Of a DNA stretch of 16,388 bases, positions 1 to 7,432 are shown piece by piece; positions within the stretch are counted from its first letter, which is position 1; the number at the start of each line of letters is the position of its first letter. Below the pieces are notes generated by a model. That model was given only the letters and a program-made list of their open reading frames with translations, did no database searches and was not told the origin of the DNA. The DNA comes from an uncultured Erysipelotrichaceae bacterium (GTDB taxonomy: Bacteria > Bacillota_I > Bacilli_A > RFN20 > CAG-826). The translations under genes and the position numbers were made by a program. The stretch is taken from contig CAMYZF010000022.1 of assembly GCA_947303755.1 (NCBI GenBank), positions 1 to 16,388 on the forward strand, in the 5' to 3' direction.

Positions 1-650
1 GTATCTACAAAGCTAGCAAAATAAGAGCTAAACAAATCGTAAGAAGTTTCTCTTAATAGAGAAGAACTGATAAAGATCGTTGCTAAAACAATGGCGAAAT
101 ATTTATACACTTCATTGATTAATGAACGATTTCTAAAGCATCTTGCCGTTTTAACAATTCCAATGATTGAAAACACTAAGCAAAGCACGTAATTAAACGC
201 CAAGATAACAATTGTTATGATTAACTGAGACTTTAAAATCCCGTCGGCGTTCTCAATTAATTTAGCTAAATCAGATGTAGGGAAGAATGTGGCGTTTTGG
301 TAAGCTTCGTCGACATCAAGCAAGTAGTGGAGCGATATCGCTGTAATAATAAGAGCAAACAAAACGATTGAGACAAAGCATGAAACGAGGCTAAAAATAT
401 TAAAGGCTCTTTCCTTAACCGCTTCTAATTTTTGATTTGATGATTGATCAGAACTCTTTTTGTGAGGAATAGCCTTTCCGCATTTAGGGCAATGGTCTAC
501 ATCGTTAGGAACATATTCACCACATTTTGGGCAAGGAACTTTACCATCGATTCTGGTGCCGCATTTAATACAAAAACTAGCTTCGGAAAGATTCTCGAAA
601 CCACATTTAGGACATGTAATAGATTTCTCTTGTTTTACTTTGTCATCCAT
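1..650 (-). CDS. Zinc-ribbon membrane protein, 3' end cut by window
   Basis: The reading frame starts at the ATG in 648-650 and stays open to the window edge, giving 216 residues without a stop. The N-terminus holds two tandem zinc ribbons: CxxC pairs at residues 13/16 and 27/30, then 40/43 and 54/57, each of the form CPKCG or CIKCG. A polar linker follows (about 60-80), then hydrophobic segments near 85-110, 142-166 and 183-199 that look membrane-spanning. Double zinc-ribbon heads on small membrane proteins are common in Bacillota and usually have no assigned function; they may bind protein partners or nucleic acid at the membrane face. No Shine-Dalgarno sequence is visible upstream. It is divergent from the gene at 743. 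The call as a real gene is firm because of the cysteine pattern; the role is unknown. Confidence 0.85.
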   Translation of the reverse strand, partial: MDDKVKQEKSITCPKCGFENLSEASFCIKCGTRIDGKVPCPKCGEYVPNDVDHCPKCGKAIPHKKSSDQSSNQKLEAVKERAFNIFSLVSCFVSIVLFALIITAISLHYLLDVDEAYQNATFFPTSDLAKLIENADGILKSQLIITIVILAFNYVLCLVFSIIGIVKTARCFRNRSLINEVYKYFAIVLATIFISSSLLRETSYDLFSSYFASFVD

Positions 651-742
651 AATTAATAATTATGCTAAAAGAAAGTAGTAAAAAGCAAATAGAAAATTTT
701 TAGTAGAACATTATTTCAAAGTGAATTAATATATTAATTGCA
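651..742. promoter_or_regulatory. Divergent promoter region lacking Shine-Dalgarno sites
   Basis: This 92-base AT-rich gap separates two divergent genes, so it should hold both promoters. On the minus strand TTGCTT (683-688) and CATAAT (659-664) are 18 bases apart, with the -10 only 8 bases before the ATG. On the plus strand a TATATT at 730-735 ends 7 bases before the ATG at 743, with no good -35. Neither start codon has an AGGAGG-like sequence. The motifs are seen; promoter activity and leaderless initiation are inferred. Confidence 0.35.
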
Positions 743-1756
743 ATGGAATTCAGACAGTTAATTATTACGCAAAAGGACACACAACAAAGATATGTTTTTA
801 ACAACAGAGTTAATCTCGTTGTTTCCACAGATCTTAGTGATGAACTTTTAATTCCAAATAATTCTGAATTCGAAACATCTTATCTCATCGAAAGCGAAGA
901 AAATATTTCGATTAAGGATGTTTTTCAAATCAAAATTAACATCGCTTCAACCGGTGTAATGATGCTTAACTTCAAAAAAGACGCTTTAAGTGAAGAACAA
1001 AAGCAACAATTTGTCCAAGATTTAAGTGCTCTTAAGGATGGAGTGGAGCCGAACGACGAAACTCAAAAAGCAAAGATCGTCAAAGTCATCGAGATAGCTG
1101 AAAAATATAATCCACTTTTTGTCTGTTACGCTAACAACGGCGATTTCATTTTTACGAGATCAACTTTTGAGAGTTTGCTTAAAGAAAAAGAACTGGGCTT
1201 CCCAGTCTTAATTTTGCTAAATTCTTTGGATTTTGCGGAGAAATTCCAAGTCAAAACAAAAAAGAAAACAAAGAAAACTTCTGTTAAAAATGTTCAAAAA
1301 TCTAGTAAACAAAAATTTGATTTTTCAGCTTTTAAAAACTTGGATTTTATCTTTTTTGGAATATTCTCTTTATTCATTGTTTTTAGTTTAACTATTTCAA
1401 TATTCGAGTTCCAAAATGGAGAGGCTATCGCTGTCTTCTTAGTAGTCCTCGCGGTTATATTTGCTGCTGTATTAACTTATGCAATCTATCGTGCGAGCAG
1501 TGAAGATGATGAATTCTTTAAAAATTGGAAAAAATGGATTGTGCCAATCCTCTATATTTTGTTAGGCATTGGATTAGGTGCTGTTGGAGGATTCTTAGTT
1601 TGTAAATTTGCTTTAAAAGTGAATGAAGATAAAGAAGTTAATTACGCACTTGTATATGCTTTACCTATCATCATATCTCTTGTTTTGTGCATTTCTTTAA
1701 TTTGGTCTCCAATTTTACTTAGACCATTTGTTAGAAAAATAAAAAGGAAGAAATAA
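743..1756 (+). CDS. Unknown membrane protein with soluble N-terminal half
   Basis: I do not recognise this 337-residue protein. Residues 1-170 look soluble with mixed strands and helices. A strongly basic, lysine-rich linker follows at about 171-191. The C-terminal part has four likely membrane helices near 201-222, 229-249, 265-290 and 300-327, and it ends in a basic tail (RKIKRKK). There is no signal peptide, so the N-terminal half is probably cytoplasmic. The gene lies two bases upstream of a glycosyltransferase and both are probably on one transcript, hinting at an envelope role. The ATG at 743 is the only sensible start, but it lacks a ribosome binding site. Confidence 0.8.
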   Translation: MEFRQLIITQKDTQQRYVFNNRVNLVVSTDLSDELLIPNNSEFETSYLIESEENISIKDVFQIKINIASTGVMMLNFKKDALSEEQKQQFVQDLSALKDGVEPNDETQKAKIVKVIEIAEKYNPLFVCYANNGDFIFTRSTFESLLKEKELGFPVLILLNSLDFAEKFQVKTKKKTKKTSVKNVQKSSKQKFDFSAFKNLDFIFFGIFSLFIVFSLTISIFEFQNGEAIAVFLVVLAVIFAAVLTYAIYRASSEDDEFFKNWKKWIVPILYILLGIGLGAVGGFLVCKFALKVNEDKEVNYALVYALPIIISLVLCISLIWSPILLRPFVRKIKRKK

Positions 1757-1758
1757 TT

Positions 1759-2463
1759 TTGAAATTATCCGTAGTGATTCCTTGTTATAACGAAGCTCAA
1801 GACTTAAAAGAAAAATCGGAGCTCGTTTTGAAAAAACTTTCCTCTTTAAACGTTGATTATGAATTAATCCTTGTTAACGATGGTTCAAAAGACAAAACCG
1901 AAGAAGTTATTAAATCTCTTAGCAAAGCTAAATACTCCGGCTATGAAGTAAATAGAGGCAAAGGTGGAGCAGTTAAACAAGGCATATTAGACTCCACTGG
2001 TGATTATGTTTTGTTTATGGACGCTGATCTATCAACTGATTTAAGCGCGATCGATACTTTATTACCGCTTTTAGGAAAAGAAAAATTCATTATTGGTTCT
2101 AGACACCATAAACAATCACAGATGCCAATAAAGCAACCATTAAAAAGAAGATTTATTGGTTGGTGCTGTCGAAAGCTAGTGAACGCTAAATTTCATATGC
2201 ATTATTCAGACACCCAATGTGGGTTTAAGTGTATTCAATCCAAGTTGGCAAAAACTATTGTTGAAAAACAGATAATCAATGGCTTTGCATTTGATGTTGA
2301 ATATCTCTACATCGCCAAGCTAAATAACCAAAAAACCTGTGAAATCCCGGTTATTTGGAGCGATGATAGAGGTTCAACCGTCTCGCCTTTTAAGAGCTCA
2401 ATGAAATTCTTAAAGGACATGAGAATTATTAAAAAGAATAAGAAAAATTACTTGTTTAAATAG
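1759..2463 (+). CDS. Family 2 glycosyltransferase, polyprenyl/dolichyl-phosphate glycosyltransferase type
   Basis: This 234-residue protein has the GT-A fold signature of family 2 glycosyltransferases. It opens with KLSVVIPCYNEA, has the VNDGSKDKT nucleotide-binding strand (39-47), an NRGKGGAVKQG loop (65-75), the metal-binding DAD (88-90) and the DTQCGFK acceptor-site motif (151-157). That last motif is typical of enzymes that move glucose or mannose from a nucleotide sugar to a polyprenyl phosphate (DPM1, ALG5 and bacterial GtrB groups). No membrane helix is present, so it is cytoplasmic or peripheral. The start is TTG at 1759: it follows an AAGGAAG ribosome binding site at 1744-1750 and places the conserved first strand at the N-terminus. 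The gene lies two bases after a membrane protein gene and its 3' end overlaps the convergent gene at 2448 by 16 bases. The sugar and acceptor cannot be told from sequence. Confidence 0.9.
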   Translation: MKLSVVIPCYNEAQDLKEKSELVLKKLSSLNVDYELILVNDGSKDKTEEVIKSLSKAKYSGYEVNRGKGGAVKQGILDSTGDYVLFMDADLSTDLSAIDTLLPLLGKEKFIIGSRHHKQSQMPIKQPLKRRFIGWCCRKLVNAKFHMHYSDTQCGFKCIQSKLAKTIVEKQIINGFAFDVEYLYIAKLNNQKTCEIPVIWSDDRGSTVSPFKSSMKFLKDMRIIKKNKKNYLFK

Positions 2464-2831
2464 CCAATCTTTTTCAAACCAAAATCTAGGTTTTGGACAA
2501 ACAATGATTTACTAGAACGGAAGGCGAGAGATTCGTCTTCTTTTTTTGCGTAGCGATAAAGTATTTCAATTAATTTATTAACACTTATGGTCTTATTGTT
2601 CTTTGCAAATTTCATAAATAATTGATTGTTGAGATAAATAATCGAGACAACATCCGTGCCTTCTCCATAAATCTTATTTACCTTTAACAAACTCTTTATG
2701 ATTAATAGGTCATTGTACGTTTTAAGTGATACATTGATTGAGGATTCATCTAAATCAAACATATAATCAAAAAGATATCTCGAAACATCAAGATAGAAAC
2801 TATTTAGTCTTCGTTCAAATTCATCACGCAT
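2448..2831 (-). CDS. Small protein of unknown function
   Basis: I do not recognise this gene. From the ATG at 2829-2831 it encodes 127 residues, soluble and rich in charged residues, with alternating helices and no signal peptide or membrane segment. A longer frame reaches 2900, but it would translate through the terminator hairpin at 2882-2898, so the internal ATG (MRDEFERR) is preferred. No ribosome binding site precedes it; an AT-rich TAATAA lies just upstream. Its last 16 bases overlap the convergent glycosyltransferase gene. It could be a monocistronic gene of the lineage. Coding status is likely rather than certain. Confidence 0.6.
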   Translation of the reverse strand: MRDEFERRLNSFYLDVSRYLFDYMFDLDESSINVSLKTYNDLLIIKSLLKVNKIYGEGTDVVSIIYLNNQLFMKFAKNNKTISVNKLIEILYRYAKKEDESLAFRSSKSLFVQNLDFGLKKIGYLNK

Positions 2832-2867
2832 ATATATACTTATTACGGGTTTATTAAGAAAAATTTT

Positions 2868-2898
2868 TGAAAAAAGTAAAAGCCTCCCATTGGGAGGC
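2868..2898 (-). terminator. Rho-independent terminator of the duplicated extracytoplasmic protein gene
   Basis: A perfect 7-bp stem GCCTCCC/GGGAGGC with a 3-base loop (2882-2898) is followed, on the minus strand, by a U-rich run (TTTTACTTTTTTC). It starts about 25 bases after the stop codon at 2924. Confidence 0.85.
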
Positions 2899-2923
2899 AA
2901 TATTTTATAGTTCCTAAATTATA

Positions 2924-4507
2924 TTAAGGAAGTACTAATTCTGGAGTGGTGAAATGTAGTTCTAATTTACCACGTTTATTTATACCAACTTCATCTTTAT
3001 CAATAGTGATTGATTTAGTTCCGCCAGCGGCTTCAAAAGCAGCTTTATAAGGAGCTAAGCTTTCTTCGTTATCGATAAGACGATCAAAGTTGATTCTAAT
3101 TGTGTCTTTAACCTTTACACCATCATCGGTTGGTTCAAAGATAATCCAAGAATTATCAGTTTCAGCAATTTTACTAATTGCGCTTTCGAAGTATTCTTCG
3201 ACTTTGCCTTGAAGTTCGCTAGCGGCGGTGGTTTCACCGTAATAAATATTACTGATTTTGAAATCTGCTACGAAGGAATTTTCTTTTGGTTCGCACTTGG
3301 TTTCAATAATGGCTCTAGTTTCTAAACCATTGATATTGACGCCTAAGGTAAAATTGAAGAAAGATTCGCCTTCTGCGTTGGTAAATAAATCACAATAGAA
3401 TCTATCTACGACAATATAGACAACATCTTCTTTGTAATGGAACACATAGTTATCACCAACAATGTCTGTTGCTAATAAGATTTGATCGATTTCTTCTTCA
3501 CCAATATAAGCGGCGGTGTGTTCACCTGGAACAGCATAACCAACTGGATCAGTGGCTCTAATGCGAGCTTCGATTCTTTCATTAACTTTCACAGAACCAT
3601 CGCCTAATGTCTGTAATTGTTTAAAGCCGCCTTTTGCGGTGTCAGATAACAATGTTCCATCAGTAGCGCCTTTTTGTAAAAAAGTTTTGTAAAGATCAAC
3701 AGTGCCATCGACAAATTCAAGGGCTTTATCGTAATTTGCGTAGTGAGAATCTGCATCAGTACCAATGTGAGAATCAGAGACAGCATCGTTTTTAATTTTA
3801 GATTCAAGATTAGTTTTAACGTGCATTCCACCATCAAATGAATATTGGAAATCTAATGATTTCAATGCTTTTAAGAATAAGGAGTCGTTGTCTCCTCCTG
3901 AAGACGAAGACATCAAGTTAAGCATATCTTTCTCCATGTCTTCTTTGGCATAAGTAATCTTTTTGTTTTTAAGATCGGATTTAATGGATAAATTCGCACC
4001 TGAAAAGGCATTGCCAAAGGCCTCATCAATTCTTCCAAGAATTCCGCTCTTCTCAGCAATCCAAGTAGCGCCCATGTGGCCTAATTTAATATTGTTAATT
4101 TTAAATACGAAATCAGTATCGTTTTCAGAAAGAGTTGTTTCAATAATTGCTCTAGTCTTAATAGCCTTCAAATCAAGATTAACGTAGAAAGTGTATTTAC
4201 TACCTTTAATGGTGAGATAAAAATCACCAACATATTTTGAAAGAGTCGCGTCTTCTCGAATTGTTTCGGTCGCATTATACAAGATTTGATTCAAAGAATC
4301 TTGATCGATATGGAAATCAATTTCTTTGCTTTCTTTAGTGTTTGCCATACCAAGAACAAATTGACGTTGGAAAACTTCTTCATTTTTTAACTCAGTTGCT
4401 TTGTAAGTTGATTTGGAAGTATCCAAAATAGTGAAATAAACTGCACCAGCAGCAATGGTTAAAGCACCAACAATAGCTACTGGAATAATCCATCCTAATT
4501 TACCCAT
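2924..4507 (-). CDS. Membrane-anchored extracytoplasmic protein with internal duplication
   Basis: This 527-residue protein has one N-terminal hydrophobic helix (about 5-26) with no lipobox cysteine, so it is probably a signal anchor with the rest outside the cell. The exported part contains a duplicated unit. Residues 63-167 and 334-445 each carry an I-D-x-(D/x)-x-(L/I)-x-QIL start, a set of strands, the shared block TRAIIET (118-124 and 397-403), then F-K-I-x-N-I/S-N-I and a G-x-x-x-A loop. The order (LN near the start, alternating strands, FKI-xx-I-x-G end) recalls the DUF2140/YpmS family of Gram-positive bacteria, but that is weak inference. It starts at ATG 4507 behind an AAAGGAG site, has a hairpin leader and its own terminator. 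The function is unknown. Confidence 0.8.
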   Translation of the reverse strand: MGKLGWIIPVAIVGALTIAAGAVYFTILDTSKSTYKATELKNEEVFQRQFVLGMANTKESKEIDFHIDQDSLNQILYNATETIREDATLSKYVGDFYLTIKGSKYTFYVNLDLKAIKTRAIIETTLSENDTDFVFKINNIKLGHMGATWIAEKSGILGRIDEAFGNAFSGANLSIKSDLKNKKITYAKEDMEKDMLNLMSSSSGGDNDSLFLKALKSLDFQYSFDGGMHVKTNLESKIKNDAVSDSHIGTDADSHYANYDKALEFVDGTVDLYKTFLQKGATDGTLLSDTAKGGFKQLQTLGDGSVKVNERIEARIRATDPVGYAVPGEHTAAYIGEEEIDQILLATDIVGDNYVFHYKEDVVYIVVDRFYCDLFTNAEGESFFNFTLGVNINGLETRAIIETKCEPKENSFVADFKISNIYYGETTAASELQGKVEEYFESAISKIAETDNSWIIFEPTDDGVKVKDTIRINFDRLIDNEESLAPYKAAFEAAGGTKSITIDKDEVGINKRGKLELHFTTPELVLP

Positions 4508-4520
4508 AAATTCTCCTTTG

Positions 4521-4567
4521 CTTTAATATGCTTCCACAAGAAAAGCAATCCCCTCAGCATATTAAAG
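4521..4567 (-). promoter_or_regulatory. Long-stem hairpin in the 5' leader, next to the ribosome binding site
   Basis: A perfect 11-bp inverted repeat, CTTTAATATGC (4521-4531) and GCATATTAAAG (4557-4567), encloses a 25-base loop. Read on the minus strand it ends about 2 bases before the AAAGGAG ribosome binding site of the gene starting at 4507. The loop is purine-rich then U-rich (GAGGGGATTGC then TTTTCTTG) and could pair further with G-U pairs. There is no U-tract right after the stem, so it is not a simple terminator. A regulatory or mRNA-stabilising leader is inferred; it matches no riboswitch class I can name. Confidence 0.5.
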
Positions 4568-4572
4568 TCTCA

Positions 4573-4589
4573 CTATAATTAAATTATAG
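4573..4589 (-). promoter_or_regulatory. 17-base palindrome overlapping a putative -10 element
   Basis: CTATAATTAAATTATAG is a perfect palindrome about one central A. One half supplies TATAAT on the minus strand (4583-4588), suitably placed to start transcription of the leader upstream of the 4507 gene. No good -35 hexamer is seen at 16-18 bases. The symmetry suggests an operator, but AT-rich palindromes also arise by chance. Confidence 0.4.
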
Positions 4590-4639
4590 CATAGGCTTTA
4601 AATGAATAATAGAATGAATAAATTTATAAATAAATTTAG

Positions 4640-6211
4640 TTATAGCAATGCAACGAATGGTTTAACAATCGCACAGAGGAAAACGAAGAATCTGCTCATT
4701 GTAAAGCTCTGAGGAATTTCCTCGGATTGAATCATCATTTCATTGAAGTCAGCCTCAATATCTTTACAACAAGGCGAATTGTAGATGACCGCTCCACATT
4801 CAAAGTGGTGAACCAAAGAACGGTAATCCATATTGATAGTACCAACAAAAGCTAACTTACCGTCGGCAAGAACTGTTTTCATATGATTGAAACCAGGACG
4901 ATAAGACATGATATGTACACCGGCAGAGATTAAGGTTTTAAAATATGTCTCAGCGACGTGATAAACAAATTTCTTATCAGGGATTCCTGGTAGGAATAAA
5001 TAGACTTTAACTCCATTTAATGCTGCTCGTCTAATCGCATAGAGCAGTGATTCAGATGGAATAAAATATGGGGTAGAAATATAAAGAGTATCTTGAGCGG
5101 CTTCGATAATATTGGTCAAGGTCTCTTCGCCAACTCTTTCTTTAAAGTATGGGGATGGTCCGTGACCAAATGGATAAACAATACCGCTATCCTTGAATTT
5201 TGGGTATTCGTAATTTAAGAATTTTGCATGATCAGAAGTATGTTTGGAACAAAGATCAAAATTAGTGAGGAATAGTTGAATTAAATTATTGATTGCACTA
5301 CCTTCAATTTTAATCATTGTATCCTTCCAATAACCAAACGGAGAATCGATGTTGGCGTATTCGTCAGCAAGGTTCATTCCGCCAGTAAAACCTGAGCGGT
5401 GGTCAATAACAGCGATTTTACGGTGATCGCGGTTGTTATAGATACCGGTAATGATTGGTTTAAACGTATTATATTTGTAAGCTTTTATTCCCGCTTTGCG
5501 GAGATTTTTGACTTCACTACCTTTTAAAACACCGACGGAACCAAGGTCATCAAAAATGACTCTGACATCGACTCCTTGAGATGCTTTTTCAACCAAAATT
5601 TGTCGAACTTGACCCCATTCTTCACCATCACCAATAATGAAAAATTCTATGAAAATAAACTCTTTGGCTTCCTTTAATTCTTTAATCAATTCTGGGAAGT
5701 AAGTTTCACCATTTTTGTAATAAGTAATTCTGTTGTTTTCGTGAGCACATAGAATCGAGTTGTTATTCAAGTAATCAAAAGTCTTGTGGAAGTCTCCAGC
5801 TTTCTTTGTGTCAGCACCATTTTTGAAATACAAAGCGCCAACGCCATCAGAAGCTCTTAATAATCTTGCATGCTTTCCACGCAAATTCTTCTTTCCAAAG
5901 AACAAATAGAAGATAGTGCCTATTACTGGCAATACTAAAAGGATAATAATCCAAGGAATTTTAAATTCCGCATCGGTTTGTTTAAAGATAACGCGGAAGA
6001 AGATAATGATTTGCAATATAAGCAATATAAAGATAATTAAAGCTGCAACCACAGAAATCCAAGTTAAATTTGGAAATCTAGTTCCCAAGCTTCCATCAGG
6101 AGCAAACTCTCCACTAACATAAAGAAGACCGATAATTGCCGCTAGTTGGATAACTAGAATAAAAATAACCAACATCGTACGGTTAAATAATTTTCTAAGA
6201 AACTTTTTCAT
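4640..6211 (-). CDS. cls: Cardiolipin synthase (phospholipase D superfamily)
   Basis: This 523-residue membrane enzyme condenses two phosphatidylglycerol molecules into cardiolipin and glycerol. The N-terminus has three hydrophobic helices (about 13-34, 50-76 and 86-106), the last within the usual PLDc N-terminal region (PWIIILLVLPVIGTIFYLFFG-like). Two HxKxxxxD catalytic motifs follow: HRKIAVID (263-270) and HMKTVLAD (443-450), each with the downstream G-x-x-N (GGMN, GTIN). Both are needed and both are intact, so it should be active. Length matches the Bacillus type. The start has a GAGGT ribosome binding site and a good promoter lies upstream (6231-6259). It is divergent from the gene at 6317. 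No strong terminator follows; only a weak AT inverted repeat lies at 4621-4636. Confidence 0.95.
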   Translation of the reverse strand: MKKFLRKLFNRTMLVIFILVIQLAAIIGLLYVSGEFAPDGSLGTRFPNLTWISVVAALIIFILLILQIIIFFRVIFKQTDAEFKIPWIIILLVLPVIGTIFYLFFGKKNLRGKHARLLRASDGVGALYFKNGADTKKAGDFHKTFDYLNNNSILCAHENNRITYYKNGETYFPELIKELKEAKEFIFIEFFIIGDGEEWGQVRQILVEKASQGVDVRVIFDDLGSVGVLKGSEVKNLRKAGIKAYKYNTFKPIITGIYNNRDHRKIAVIDHRSGFTGGMNLADEYANIDSPFGYWKDTMIKIEGSAINNLIQLFLTNFDLCSKHTSDHAKFLNYEYPKFKDSGIVYPFGHGPSPYFKERVGEETLTNIIEAAQDTLYISTPYFIPSESLLYAIRRAALNGVKVYLFLPGIPDKKFVYHVAETYFKTLISAGVHIMSYRPGFNHMKTVLADGKLAFVGTINMDYRSLVHHFECGAVIYNSPCCKDIEADFNEMMIQSEEIPQSFTMSRFFVFLCAIVKPFVALL

Positions 6212-6230
6212 ATAAACAACCTCGATATCA

Positions 6231-6259
6231 ATATTAAAGGAAATAATACATAATTACAA
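6231..6259 (-). promoter_or_regulatory. Promoter of cardiolipin synthase
   Basis: On the minus strand TTGTAA (6254-6259) and TAATAT (6231-6236) are 17 bases apart, close to the housekeeping sigma consensus. The expected start is near 6224, leaving a short leader with the GAGGT site before the ATG at 6211. Confidence 0.6.
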
Positions 6260-6265
6260 TTTATA

Positions 6266-6293
6266 TTGTAGATTGAAATTAAATGTATATAAT
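6266..6293 (+). promoter_or_regulatory. Promoter of the HdeD-like gene
   Basis: TTGTAG (6266-6271) and a perfect TATAAT (6288-6293) are 16 bases apart, followed by a short leader with AAAGGA (6301-6306) before the ATG at 6317. It is back to back with the cls promoter. Confidence 0.55.
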
Positions 6294-6316
6294 TTTAGCG
6301 AAAGGAAAATCATGAA

Positions 6317-6844
6317 ATGAAAAAACAAAGTTTATTTAAAGTTATTCAATGTTGTGCATTGATAGTCATCGGTGTTCTTTTTTGTGTTTCTTTAGCTTGG
6401 GCCGAAAATGTTCTTTCAATTATTTTGGGTTCATCACTAATCGCAGCAGGCGTTGTTATCTTAATAATGTCTATCATAAATGATAAAAGTGTTGTTTCAC
6501 CAATTGCGTTAGGCGGATTACTCGCTCTTGCTTTAGGTATATACTTTATCGTTGCAAATGCTGTCGGAATCATCTTCTCGTTTGTTCCATACATTTTAAT
6601 TGTGTTTGGATCCGCGATTATTGTTGATGGATTAATTGGCTATTTTGCAAGAAACGAAAAAGTTGTTGCCGCTTTGATCATTAAGATAATTATTGGGGCG
6701 GCTTTAGTCACTGTTGGCATCTTGCTCTTAACAGTTGGTGGTTTCCAACAATACGTCGCAATCATTGTCGGTATTGCCCTTATTATTATTGGTATCGCAA
6801 ATATTGTTTTAGAGTTTGTTAAAGCTGACAAAAGCTCAAACTAA
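6317..6844 (+). CDS. HdeD-like (DUF308-type) membrane protein
   Basis: This 175-residue protein is almost entirely hydrophobic, with six likely membrane helices near 9-28, 32-52, 60-80, 88-108, 115-139 and 145-165. Helices carry small-residue patterns such as ILGSSLIAAGVVILI, LALGIYFIV and IVGIALIIIGI. This repeated two-helix pattern is typical of the HdeD/DUF308 family, acid-resistance proteins in enterobacteria but of unknown role in Bacillota. The start at 6317 follows AAAGGAAA at the right distance. An ATG at 6312 is closed after one codon, so it is not the start. It is monocistronic, between a divergent cls and a bidirectional terminator. The family call is by helix pattern only. Confidence 0.75.
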   Translation: MKKQSLFKVIQCCALIVIGVLFCVSLAWAENVLSIILGSSLIAAGVVILIMSIINDKSVVSPIALGGLLALALGIYFIVANAVGIIFSFVPYILIVFGSAIIVDGLIGYFARNEKVVAALIIKIIIGAALVTVGILLLTVGGFQQYVAIIVGIALIIIGIANIVLEFVKADKSSN

Positions 6845-6849
6845 TCATT

Positions 6850-6888
6850 AAAAAAGACCGCAAACATCAAATAAACGCGGTCTTTTTT
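6850..6888. terminator. Bidirectional terminator between convergent genes
   Basis: AAAAAAGACCGC (6850-6861) pairs with GCGGTCTTTTTT (6877-6888) around a 15-base loop. It has a GC core and a U-run on either strand, so it can end both the plus-strand gene (stop at 6844) and the minus-strand cysteine/PPTase operon (stop at 6898). Confidence 0.9.
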
Positions 6889-6897
6889 TATTGCTTA

Positions 6898-7431
6898 TTA
6901 ATCTAAATATTCAATCTCGATTTCGAATGGATTTTCGCTTTCTAGCGTTACAGAAATCACGTAATTATTTTGAACGATTGAATTGGATGAATATTTCTTA
7001 TTTTTTAAAACTTTAGTGCCAATTAGTGGAAGAGCAGGAACTTCTTTGATAATGTTTGCTAAGCCGCTTCCTTCACATTTAAGAAGTGACTCCTTTGAAG
7101 TCCAGATTTGAAAGAAGGATAATTCGTCTTTGATAAAACTAGCTTCCTCTTTTGAACTAATAAATGTTTTTAATTCATCTTTATATTCTTTGATAAGTTC
7201 AACATCCACACCAATTGGTTTAGCGCCAATACCAAGAACTACATAATTAGCGGAATGAGAAATATTAAAGAAACATTTTTCAGAGAGTGGTTTTCCATAT
7301 TCACCTAAGGAATATTTTCCAATAAAAGTGTACTTCAAAAAGCTTGATGCTTCTTTTTGTTTAATTTTAAGTGAGAGCGGATCTAAACCATCTGCTTTTA
7401 AATCGATAATATAAAGTTTTACCTTATCCAT
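6898..7431 (-). CDS. 4'-phosphopantetheinyl transferase, Sfp-like
   Basis: This enzyme moves the phosphopantetheine arm of coenzyme A onto a serine of acyl, peptidyl or aryl carrier proteins. All family motifs are present (177 residues from ATG 7431): GKP (46-48), FNISHS (55-60), IGVDVE (73-78, with the metal-binding D76 and E78) and WTSKESLLK (110-118, with E114). The protein is shorter than Bacillus Sfp (about 220) and closer to compact versions. A GTG at 7470 gives a longer frame that overlaps cysK; the ATG one base after the cysK stop is preferred because the homologous part starts there. Its own ribosome binding site is poor, so coupled translation is likely. It is the last gene of the cysE-cysK operon. 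The target carrier protein is not in the window. Confidence 0.9.
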   Translation of the reverse strand: MDKVKLYIIDLKADGLDPLSLKIKQKEASSFLKYTFIGKYSLGEYGKPLSEKCFFNISHSANYVVLGIGAKPIGVDVELIKEYKDELKTFISSKEEASFIKDELSFFQIWTSKESLLKCEGSGLANIIKEVPALPLIGTKVLKNKKYSSNSIVQNNYVISVTLESENPFEIEIEYLD

Positions 7432-7432
7432 A

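Noticed and set aside
2832..2900. N-terminal extension of the small unknown protein to 2900
   Set aside because: The extra 23 codons translate the stem of a strong terminator for the upstream gene, so the ATG at 2831 is the more likely start.
4621..4636. AT-only inverted repeat after cls as a terminator
   Set aside because: The stem (AATTTAT/ATAAATT) has no G-C pairs and no clean U-tract, so it is too weak to call.
6312..6320. Mini reading frame ATG AAA TGA overlapping the start at 6317
   Set aside because: It has a single codon after ATG and arises easily in AT-rich sequence; the ribosome binding site is equally well placed for the ATG at 6317.
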